Shown here: positions 57,709 to 64,000 of the stretch, piece after piece
How positions within the stretch are numbered: position 1 is the first letter of the stretch
How the letters are laid out: every line of letters begins with the position of its first letter
Assembly: GCA_937884975.1 (NCBI GenBank)
Contig: CAKZZS010000087.1
Coordinates: forward strand, 11,551 to 75,550
Reading direction: 5' to 3'
DNA from: an uncultured Clostridia bacterium
GTDB taxonomy: Bacteria > Bacillota > Clostridia > Oscillospirales > Acutalibacteraceae
Length of the DNA stretch: 64,000 nt
Made by a program: the position numbers and the translations under genes
The notes under the pieces: generated by a model
The model's database searches: none
Seen by the model: the letters and a program-made list of their open reading frames with translations, nothing else
Told to the model about the DNA's origin: nothing

Positions 57709-58548
57709 TCAGTGAGTTGCCCACGAAAACAGATATTTCATACCGTTTGGTGCGGAGATACTTATATTGGAAAGGGTTAAAAATGTTCCTTTAAGAGAGC
57801 ACTCTTCAGCTGCTAAGTGAAAATGACAGGCGCCGATTCCGACATCCAGCCGCTGCAAATCATAGGGATATTTACCCTTAGGATTTTCTTCACGGTAAAA
57901 ATGGAAGGCATTATCTTTACAGACCACTCTCCACGGCTGGCGGTTTGCGGCAGAGGGTGCCAGGCGGAGCATTTCGAGAGGGAACGCATATTCTCCCGCC
58001 TTTTCCTTCGTCAGCGGATTTCCGAACTCATTTTCAAAGAATAATTCAGACCATTCTTTCCGCTTATCTGCATTGCTGAATTTTCTGAAGACGCTGTTGA
58101 CAAGCGTCTTTTTTTCAAGCGGATAACCTATCGGACAGACGATGGGGAATATTTCCTCCTCGCTTATATTCATTGCGTTTGAAAATTGCTCTCTGTTAAA
58201 GGTGCCTGCCAGCCAACAGGTGCCGAGTCCCTCGGCGGCAGCGGCAAGCACTAACTTTTCAAAACGGTAGCCCACCGCCTCCATTGCGCCCTCTGTGTTT
58301 TTTACCGTCACGCCGAGGAACGAAGTTGCGCCACGAATGACACCGTAGGTTCCAAGCCTTTCGGCGTCCGTATCCTTCTTTGCTTCTAACAAATATATGT
58401 TTATCGGCACGGGAAAAGGTCCTTCCTCGCTGCCGAATTTGCTTATCCAACCGTTAATCAAAGATTTGTCCTTTTCCGACAAGGGACGGTTTTCATAGGC
58501 ACGAACGCTTTTTCTCATTCTTACTGCTTGCTCGACATCAAACATCAT
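57709..58548 (-). CDS. Nitroreductase family protein (long form)
   Basis: 279 aa FMN enzyme. RMRKSVRAYENRPLSEKDK (FMN phosphate), EGLGTCWLAGTFNREQF, and SAANRQPWRVV in the second half, where the usual order seems permuted compared with short nitroreductases; this is a known two-part arrangement in Clostridia. Start overlaps the TetR gene's 3' end by 11 nt, so it is co-expressed with, and likely controlled by, that regulator. Confidence 0.9.
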   Translation of the reverse strand: MMFDVEQAVRMRKSVRAYENRPLSEKDKSLINGWISKFGSEEGPFPVPINIYLLEAKKDTDAERLGTYGVIRGATSFLGVTVKNTEGAMEAVGYRFEKLVLAAAAEGLGTCWLAGTFNREQFSNAMNISEEEIFPIVCPIGYPLEKKTLVNSVFRKFSNADKRKEWSELFFENEFGNPLTKEKAGEYAFPLEMLRLAPSAANRQPWRVVCKDNAFHFYREENPKGKYPYDLQRLDVGIGACHFHLAAEECSLKGTFLTLSNISISAPNGMKYLFSWATH

Positions 58549-59110
58549 GATATGTCACCTCGTTTTTGTTGATTGATGAAGTAATAACTTTTGCACATAT
58601 TTCACCCATTTCTTCCGGTGTTTCCTTCATCCCTGAATTAAACCAGTCCGTAAGGATATATACGAATGCTCCTTCGCAGGAAGCCTTGAAATAATGATCT
58701 TCAATAGTAGGGGAAGGATAAGGCGATTCTAACAGCACTCCGTCATTCAGCTTTAGATTGGCTTTAAGATAAATGTCAAAATAATCGCTGTTTTCTTTAA
58801 TCGTTTTGAAGAAATCTACATACCATTCCCTGCGGTTCGTCAGAAACAGTTCACTTTTTAATGAAGTAATAATCTCTTGAAACACACTGCGGCAAATATC
58901 AGCGACAAGATCTTCCTTTGATTCGTAATTGCGATAAAAAGCGAGCCTTGAAACCCCCGCTCGTTTGGCGATTTCCGTGACCGTAATTTTTTCAAAATCC
59001 ATATCGCCCATAAGCTTAAACATAGCAATGCGCAGGCATTCACGCGTGATTCTATTAGACTCCTCATTTGACATTCTCAGAATTTCCTTTTTTTCAAGTT
59101 CTGTTTTCAT
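58538..59110 (-). CDS. TetR/AcrR family regulator
   Basis: 190 aa. N-terminal helix-turn-helix (MDFEKITVTEIAKRAGVSRLAFYRNYESKEDLV), helical ligand domain. Start ATG 59110 with AGAGGG upstream. It heads the nitroreductase-esterase operon and faces a divergent promoter of the EF/TSP3-like, ferritin-like and carboxylesterase genes; a palindrome overlaps that promoter (59198-59213). Probably represses both sides. Confidence 0.93.
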   Translation of the reverse strand: MKTELEKKEILRMSNEESNRITRECLRIAMFKLMGDMDFEKITVTEIAKRAGVSRLAFYRNYESKEDLVADICRSVFQEIITSLKSELFLTNRREWYVDFFKTIKENSDYFDIYLKANLKLNDGVLLESPYPSPTIEDHYFKASCEGAFVYILTDWFNSGMKETPEEMGEICAKVITSSINKNEVTYHDV

Positions 59111-59170
59111 ATTTACCCTCTTTCGCCGTAACAAAACACCTTGCTTTTGTTTAGCCCGATATTAAAACCA

Positions 59171-59200
59171 TTGACATATTATGATTTGCAATGTTATACT
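59171..59200 (+). promoter_or_regulatory. Promoter of the Asp-repeat/ferritin-like/esterase operon
   Basis: TTGACA (59171-59176), 18-nt spacer, TATACT (59195-59200). Confidence 0.8.
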
Positions 59201-59213
59201 TGATGTAACAAGT
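59198..59213. promoter_or_regulatory. Candidate TetR operator
   Basis: ACTTG-ATGTAA-CAAGT dyad overlapping the -10 region of the divergent promoter, beside GTAACA direct repeats. Confidence 0.45.
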
Positions 59214-59269
59214 GTAACACCGTTTCATTTGTTTGTCAATATCAAAAAATTATAAAGGAGATCTTCAAA

Positions 59270-59713
59270 ATGGGAACATTAAGACAAGTTAAAAACGCAA
59301 TGCGTATGGATAAGGTGCTTCGCCCAATGCTGGTGCGTTCTATGCTACATGAGATATTGCTCGACCTTGATGGCGACAAGGTTGCAGATATAGCACTTAT
59401 CGACAACAACCGCGACGGCGATATCGACATGATCGCCGTGGATGCCACGGGCAATGGCGACTTCAACCTTTATGTCGGCGATACAGACGGAAACGGAGTT
59501 ATTGATACCGTTGAGTTCTATGACGACGGCGACGATATGCCGATCGCAGCGTATTTCGGCAGAAATGTTGAAGAGAGATTTATCGAGCTCGGCGCCGCCA
59601 TCTATGCCCGCATTATCGCAGGCGAGCTCATTGCGGACGAACTAATCCGTGAATTCACCGACTTTGAGGAACGTGCGGAAGAGGAATACGCAAAGGTAAA
59701 AGAAGATAAATAG
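59270..59713 (+). CDS. Cytosolic protein with four 13-residue Asp/Gly repeats (TSP3/EF-loop-like)
   Basis: 147 aa, no signal peptide. Residues 32-83 hold four repeats spaced exactly 13 residues apart, beginning at Asp32 (DLDGDKVAD), Asp45 (DNNRDGDID), Asp58 (DATGNGDFN) and Asp71 (DTDGNGVID). The Asp/Asn/Gly pattern is that of calcium-binding loops (thrombospondin type-3 or dockerin-like), which are normally extracellular. Basic N-terminus and a helical acidic C-terminus. Ribosome binding site AAAGGAG. Followed 18 nt later by a ferritin-like gene. Metal handling is an inference. Confidence 0.8.
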   Translation: MGTLRQVKNAMRMDKVLRPMLVRSMLHEILLDLDGDKVADIALIDNNRDGDIDMIAVDATGNGDFNLYVGDTDGNGVIDTVEFYDDGDDMPIAAYFGRNVEERFIELGAAIYARIIAGELIADELIREFTDFEERAEEEYAKVKEDK

Positions 59714-59731
59714 AATCAGGAGAAAATCATA

Positions 59732-60190
59732 ATGGAAAACAAAGATATAATTATTGCGGGATTACAGGGTATCGTTACAGAGCTTTCACAGCAGGCAGAC
59801 GGTCATATAATACAGTCAAAGATATTTGCCGGTGAAGGCTTTACAAAGCTCGCCGATAAGTATTCGGAACACGCAACCGAGGAACGAGGCTATGTGGAGC
59901 AATGTATTGACCGTATTCTCGACCTCGGCGGAGAAGTAAAGATTGAAGCAAAGCAGGCTGCGCCCACCTATAAGGATCCTATTGAGTGGGTAAAGTATGA
60001 CCTTGAGGTTTCCAAGACGGGCTTGGCAGGGCTTGCCAAACTGATTGAAGCGGCTATAAAGGATCCCGTTACATTTGAAATTTTAGTTGCTTACTACAAG
60101 GATGAAGAAGAGGATTTGCATTGGGGCGAGCAGCAGCTTGAATTAATTGAAATGATTGGTAAGCAAAATTGGCTGCTCCAACAGTTATAA
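59732..60190 (+). CDS. Ferritin-like (bacterioferritin-type) four-helix protein
   Basis: 152 aa helical bundle. EHATEERGYVEQCIDRILDLGGE and YYKDEEEDLHWGEQQLELIEMIGKQNWLLQQL carry Glu/His residues in the positions of a diiron site and end in the Gly-x-x-x-(W/Y)-L-x-x-Q-like C-terminus seen in bacterioferritin-related proteins. Probable oxidoreductase or iron-binding role. Second gene of the operon behind the TetR-controlled promoter. Confidence 0.85.
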   Translation: MENKDIIIAGLQGIVTELSQQADGHIIQSKIFAGEGFTKLADKYSEHATEERGYVEQCIDRILDLGGEVKIEAKQAAPTYKDPIEWVKYDLEVSKTGLAGLAKLIEAAIKDPVTFEILVAYYKDEEEDLHWGEQQLELIEMIGKQNWLLQQL

Positions 60191-60203
60191 TACGGAGGTC
60201 AAT

Positions 60204-61670
60204 ATGGCTGATTATATCGTTTCTACCGCATACGGTGCGGTTCAGGGCATCAAAGAAAACAACTACGTTGCATTTAAAGGAATTCCTTTTGCAAAGGCGC
60301 CCGTTGGTGAACTGCGTTTCAAGCCGCCTGTAAATCCGGCATCTTGGGAGGGCGTTCGCGTATGCGATACCTACGGTCCCATTGAGCCGCGTCCGGTTAA
60401 TTCCATCGGCGGCGTTGTCGGCGGCGGCTCGGAAACGCCTTGCTCCGAGGACTGTCTTTATCTGAATATTTACACACCTGCTACGGACAGGAAAAAACGC
60501 CCCGTGCTGTTCAACATTCACGGAGGCGCATTTCAGACGGGCGACCATTCTCTTAATTCAGACCCTGACGGAACAACTGCGATGGACTGCGTGCTTGTAA
60601 CTGCAAGCTATCGCCTCGGCGTGCTTGGTTTTTTACAGCTTGACCGCTATCTCGGTGAGGACTATATCCAGTCAGGTAACTCAGGTATGCTGGATATTAT
60701 CAAGGCGCTTGAATGGGTGCACGGAAACATTGAGGGCTTTGGCGGCGATCCTGAGAAAATTATCGTTGCGGGACAGTCCGCAGGCGCAAAAATGGCAAGC
60801 GCCCTGCTTTGCACGCACAAAGCAAAGGGGCTGTTCAGCGCCGTTATGATGGACAGCGGCGCAACAAGCGCTATCCGCGATATTCACACAGCACAGGAGA
60901 TTGCGGAAAAATTTTCCGTTGCTTACGGTCTTACAAAGGAAAACGCCGAAGAAAAGCTGCTGAATGCTCCGTGGGAAACACTGATGCAATATCAGGGCGT
61001 GCTTTTTGCCGGTCCGTCGCTTCAAAATCTCGGTCCCGTTTTTGACGGCGTTAACTTTGACGGAACGGACGCGCTGGAAATCATCCGTTCCGGAAAAGCG
61101 AATTATGTTACAATTCTCGGCGGCTACAACAGGGATGAATATTCAAGCCTGATGGCGTATTATCCAATGAAAAGCATTGATGATTTGGTTGGCTTTTTCG
61201 GCAGAAACACGCCGTATATTATGAGTGTACTTGAAAAATACCATATTCAGGGAGACACCAAACGGCTTGTTGCCATAGTTTCAAGATACTTCTACGGCTT
61301 TCCGTGTATAGATATGTTTGACGCATTTGCAAAGGCAGATAAAGGCAACGCTATGTACCTTTACCGCTTTGATTGGGATTGCGGCGGAAACGGTGCAGGG
61401 CATACGCTGTGCTCGGGAATTGCAACGGGCTGCACAGCTGTTATGGATCCGAGAGTTACCTCATATCCCGATTATGACATAGTATATCGGCAGACGGCGG
61501 CTATGTGGAATGCTTTTATCAAAACACAAAACCCAAACGTGCCGGAGCTTCCCGAATGGCCTAAGTATGATAAAGAAACCCGTCAGGCAATGTTTATAGA
61601 TGTTCAAAGCCACGTCGGTGAAATTGAGCATACCGACCCGAACATTTCTACACAGACCTTGAGACTTTAA
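60204..61670 (+). CDS. Type-B carboxylesterase
   Basis: 488 aa. Oxyanion HGGAF at 106-110, signature SEDCLYLNIY at 81-90, nucleophile GQSAGA at 190-195 (Ser192; usual form GESAG), FKGIPFAKAPVGELRFKPP at the N-terminus. No signal peptide, so intracellular. Hydrolyses esters, possibly xenobiotic. ATG 60204 has TACGGAGG upstream; a longer frame would overlap the previous gene without a site. Third gene of the TetR-facing operon. Confidence 0.95.
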   Translation: MADYIVSTAYGAVQGIKENNYVAFKGIPFAKAPVGELRFKPPVNPASWEGVRVCDTYGPIEPRPVNSIGGVVGGGSETPCSEDCLYLNIYTPATDRKKRPVLFNIHGGAFQTGDHSLNSDPDGTTAMDCVLVTASYRLGVLGFLQLDRYLGEDYIQSGNSGMLDIIKALEWVHGNIEGFGGDPEKIIVAGQSAGAKMASALLCTHKAKGLFSAVMMDSGATSAIRDIHTAQEIAEKFSVAYGLTKENAEEKLLNAPWETLMQYQGVLFAGPSLQNLGPVFDGVNFDGTDALEIIRSGKANYVTILGGYNRDEYSSLMAYYPMKSIDDLVGFFGRNTPYIMSVLEKYHIQGDTKRLVAIVSRYFYGFPCIDMFDAFAKADKGNAMYLYRFDWDCGGNGAGHTLCSGIATGCTAVMDPRVTSYPDYDIVYRQTAAMWNAFIKTQNPNVPELPEWPKYDKETRQAMFIDVQSHVGEIEHTDPNISTQTLRL

Positions 61671-61691
61671 GCCGCCGAAATAATAAATGCA

Positions 61692-61730
61692 AAATGCACT
61701 TGGGAGGCTTTTAGCTTCCCAAGTGCATTT
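61692..61730 (+). terminator. Long hairpin after the carboxylesterase
   Basis: AAATGCACTTGGGAGGC-TTTTA-GCTTCCCAAGTGCATTT: 17-bp stem with one G-U pair; weak T run (GTTT). Confidence 0.8.
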
Positions 61731-61764
61731 GTTTAATACAGTAAAACTGTCAGGAGAGATAATA

Positions 61765-62676
61765 GTGGAAACAACGCTTATACTGCTGCAACAGGTGCTG
61801 ATTATGTTCCTGCTTACTGCAATCGGCTTTATTGCCTATCGTTCAAAGAAAATATCCGACGAGGGCAGTAAAACGATTGGAAATCTTTTAATCTATATTT
61901 CACTGCCCGCTGTAATTATTAAAGGCTTTATTGTGGAACGAAGCAAGGAGAGAATGCTCGGTCTGCTTATCAGTATGCTGCTGGCTGCGCTTGCGCTTTC
62001 GGTTTGCATTATTGTTTCAAGGCTTTGTTTTAAAAAGGACGCCATAGCGTCCTTCGGCGCTGCCTTTTCCAATCCGGGCTTTTTCGGTATTCCTCTGATT
62101 ACAGCAATTCTTGACGATTCCGCCGTATTTTATATTGCGCCGTTTATCGCCTTTTTGAATCTTTTGCAGTGGTCGTACGGCGTTTCTCTTTTAACTGGGA
62201 AAAAGACGGGGCTTAAGGCAAAAAGCGTTTTTACCGCTCCGTTTATGCTTGCTATTTTAGTTGGACTTGTTCTGTTTTTTACACAGCTGCGTCTTCCGCT
62301 GCTTCTGTCAAAAACGCTTGATTTCTGCGCAGGGCTGAACACCCCGCTTGCAATGTTTGCTGTGGGCGTTTATCTGGCGCAGTGTCGCTTCGGTAAAATG
62401 CTGAAAAAAGGAAAACTGTACGCTGTATCCGTCGTCAGACTGGTTTTTATTCCGCTTTTCGTTTTCGCAATACTGACGGTTATTCCTAATATTAATAATG
62501 ATATACGATACGCCGTATTGATTGCTACAGCCTGTCCCGTTGGTTCAAATCTTGCCGTCTATGCGCAGCTGCACGATAAGGATTATACTTACGCAGTGGA
62601 AACGGTTGCTGTTTCAACCCTGTTGTGTATAGTGACCATCCCGTTGCTTGTCAGTCTTGCAGGGCTGTTTTGGTAA
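61765..62676 (+). CDS. AEC-family (auxin efflux carrier-like) transporter
   Basis: 303 aa, about ten membrane helices. FLLTAIGFIAYRSKKISDEGSKTIGNLLIYISLPAVIIKGF and NPGFFGIPLITAI..ACPVGSNLAVYAQ are typical of AEC permeases for organic acids such as malonate or malate. GTG start at 61765 with AGGAGAG upstream; start further up would pass through the hairpin. Separated from the esterase by a terminator. Confidence 0.92.
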   Translation: METTLILLQQVLIMFLLTAIGFIAYRSKKISDEGSKTIGNLLIYISLPAVIIKGFIVERSKERMLGLLISMLLAALALSVCIIVSRLCFKKDAIASFGAAFSNPGFFGIPLITAILDDSAVFYIAPFIAFLNLLQWSYGVSLLTGKKTGLKAKSVFTAPFMLAILVGLVLFFTQLRLPLLLSKTLDFCAGLNTPLAMFAVGVYLAQCRFGKMLKKGKLYAVSVVRLVFIPLFVFAILTVIPNINNDIRYAVLIATACPVGSNLAVYAQLHDKDYTYAVETVAVSTLLCIVTIPLLVSLAGLFW

Positions 62677-62709
62677 CTAAAAAAAGTGTAATGAAAAAGG
62701 AGAGCGGAT

Positions 62710-63372
62710 ATGACAGAAACTTTGACAAAAACGCATATTGATTATTCAAAACTATTTTTGCTGTTTCTTTTCGGCAGCCTTTTCGGCGTGCTGATGGAGG
62801 GCGTTTTCTGCCTGATTCGTTTCGGACATTGGGAAACTCACGTGGTTTCCGTATGGTTGCCGCTATGTATTCTTTACGGTATAGGTGCTATAGCTTATTT
62901 TATCGGCGGAGCCTTTCTTCAAAACGAAAAGGTTTTAATACAGTTCCTGTTATTTGGACTGCTTGGCACGGGGCTTGAATTTATCAGCGGCTGGATTTTA
63001 GAACACGGACTCAAAATGTATGCATGGGATTACAGCAAGCATTTTTTAAATTACCACGGCTATATCAGCCCTAAAATGTTTGTAGCGTGGGGGATAATAG
63101 GCGTATTGTTTACACCGCTTGTCCCTGCCGTTGACGGTGTGCTCGGCCATTTTCAGGGCAACGGCTGGAACATTGCCGTTGCGGTGCTTTCCGTATTGAT
63201 TGCGGTTGATTTATCCTTCACGGGCTTCTGCCTTGTTCGTTGGGCAGGCAGGCACGAGGGTAAAGCTGCCTCCAACAGTATTGAAGAATTTATTGATACA
63301 AAATATGACGATGAATTTATGAGCAATCGTTTTTGCGAGTGGCATTTTATTAGCGATAAATCGAAAAATTAA
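62710..63372 (+). CDS. CmpB-like membrane protein (putative ABC-transporter type IV)
   Basis: 220 aa, about five membrane helices. LFLFGSLFGVLMEGVFCLIR, LLFGLLGTGLEFISGWILEHGLKMYAWDYS and YISPKMFVAWGIIGVLFTPLV fit the PF06541 family common in Clostridia; transport function is not proven. Follows the AEC transporter by 33 nt. After it, 63373-63623 shows no gene I can support. Confidence 0.9.
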   Translation: MTETLTKTHIDYSKLFLLFLFGSLFGVLMEGVFCLIRFGHWETHVVSVWLPLCILYGIGAIAYFIGGAFLQNEKVLIQFLLFGLLGTGLEFISGWILEHGLKMYAWDYSKHFLNYHGYISPKMFVAWGIIGVLFTPLVPAVDGVLGHFQGNGWNIAVAVLSVLIAVDLSFTGFCLVRWAGRHEGKAASNSIEEFIDTKYDDEFMSNRFCEWHFISDKSKN

Positions 63373-63623
63373 GTCATAATATATCGAAACTTCACAATTA
63401 CTATCGGAGGCTATCCATAAGGAATGATTTTCACTCCTTGTCTTAATTCATACAAAAAACCTTTTCAAACAATAAGTGCCGTTTTTTGCCGATTTTTTAC
63501 TGCTCAAGAACAGAGAAAAATGCTAATTATTTTAACAGAATGTGTTTTCCATATCCTTCATCGTTTTGAGTATTGCTATTTGCTAAAAACCATTTTTTGC
63601 TGGTCAAGACGGTAAAGAGCAAA

Positions 63624-63643
63624 GGCGAGGATTTCTCCTCGCC
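63624..63643. terminator. Hairpin after the DUF6809-like gene
   Basis: GGCGAGGA-TTTC-TCCTCGCC just past the minus-strand stop at 63649. T run weak. Confidence 0.6.
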
Positions 63644-63648
63644 TCGTC

Positions 63649-63912
63649 TTATGTATATGCTTCTATTGTTAATCTTGCACCTAATTTGAAACCGACCTTA
63701 AAGCAGTCAAGCTCAATAAGGTTTGCAAATTCTTCGCTCGCTGTTAAAAGTTTATCTAACAACTCAATTTGCTCGTCTGTCAGCGTTGCTCTCAAGCGTT
63801 CCTGATTCTGATTGACTAACCTGAGTGCTTCTTTATAATTTGCATTATTCTCAATACGACTGTATTCTGTCGGCGTAATATTACCGTACCAAAGCTCTTC
63901 AAGAATATCCAT
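63649..63912 (-). CDS. DUF6809-like small protein of mobile elements
   Basis: 87 aa helical. MDILEELWYGNITPTEYSRIENNANYKEALRLVNQN and LTDEQIELLDKLLTASEEFANL are the pattern of a small family common in Firmicutes conjugative elements and plasmids. No known function. It begins 4 nt after the end of a TnpV-like gene, so they form one unit. Confidence 0.82.
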   Translation of the reverse strand: MDILEELWYGNITPTEYSRIENNANYKEALRLVNQNQERLRATLTDEQIELLDKLLTASEEFANLIELDCFKVGFKLGARLTIEAYT

Positions 63913-63916
63913 AACC

Positions 63917-64000
63917 TTACCTCGCATAGATTACTTTGTTATAGACAATCTCTCTTGCTTGGTTAGCAATGTTTGTCATCTTCTGCACCCACAGCATTTG
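63917..64000 (-). CDS. TnpV-like protein, C-terminal end (cut by window edge)
   Basis: 27 codons and stop: ..QMLWVQKMTNIANQAREIV, ending in VIYAR. The W-x-x-x-M-x-x-I-x-x-x-A-x-E-I-V pattern resembles the C-terminus of TnpV transposon-encoded proteins. The rest lies beyond the window. It marks the start of another mobile element. Confidence 0.55.
   Translation of the reverse strand, partial: QMLWVQKMTNIANQAREIVYNKVIYAR

Noticed and set aside
63424..63615. 63-codon frame with many Phe and Cys
   Set aside because: No ribosome binding site and no family resemblance; random-looking.

Overview
The window looks like a chromosomal segment of a gut-type Firmicute of class Clostridia, most likely order Oscillospirales. 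Signs are a low-to-moderate GC content, strong AGGAGG-type ribosome binding sites, frequent TTG/GTG starts, many flavodoxin, nitroreductase and rubrerythrin-like anaerobe genes, PPDK, a short (type 3) prolyl-tRNA synthetase, a MurT/GatD-like pair, DUF4358/DHHW secreted proteins, and an integrative element with a large serine recombinase. The species cannot be fixed from sequence alone. No rRNA or CRISPR array was seen.

Layout. 1-4.5 kb: the 3' part of a DnaD-like primosome gene, a DnaC/DnaI-like helicase loader, and ppdK. 4.6-15.3 kb: an accessory and stress region. It holds an HxlR regulator with a YodB-like operator and a divergent flavin/nitroreductase operon, a GNAT, an XRE regulator, a Gdx-type guanidinium exporter behind a structured leader that resembles a guanidine riboswitch, EcsC-SHOCT, a stand-alone TipAS protein, an ECF sigma/membrane anti-sigma pair, hydrolases, and a decayed membrane gene. 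15.4-18.2 kb: a secreted trio (transglutaminase, DUF4358 lipoprotein, DHHW protein). 18.2-23.7 kb: three SDR/epimerase enzymes around a PaaK-type CoA ligase and its ACT-domain partner. 25-32.3 kb: glmU-pth-mfd-glycerate kinase-HAD, a tightly packed housekeeping operon. 33.1-37.8 kb: murT-gatD-like-diaminobutyrate transaminase and two membrane proteins. 37.8-46.5 kb (minus strand): a GH28 enzyme, proS and acp, then a sugar/amino-acid operon (VTT membrane protein, galK, GNAT, YnbB-like PLP enzyme, phosphohexomutase). 46.6-49.7 kb: a D-2-hydroxyacid dehydrogenase and a four-gene block of uncharacterised, partly duplicated small proteins.

49.7-56.7 kb is the most unusual part. A tRNA-Pro(UGG) gene is cut in the anticodon arm. 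Its 5' and 3' halves, both ending in TTTGGGAGC, lie 1.1 kb apart, and the inserted DNA carries a complete second tRNA-Pro(UGG), att-like repeats and one unknown gene. Directly to the right is an integrative mobilizable element: serine recombinase, relaxase, MobC, a candidate oriT, and a long non-coding stretch full of inverted repeats.

56.7-63.4 kb: a TetR-controlled region with an esterase and a nitroreductase on one side. On the other side are a protein with four 13-residue Asp/Gly repeats (TSP3-like), a ferritin-like protein, a type-B carboxylesterase, an AEC transporter and a CmpB-like membrane protein. The right edge enters another mobile element (DUF6809-like and TnpV-like genes).

Main candidates for new biology: the split tRNA-Pro with its replacement; a MurT/GatD pair in which all three amidotransferase catalytic residues appear lost; the tandem family at 47.8-49.7 kb; and the structured region of the mobilizable element.
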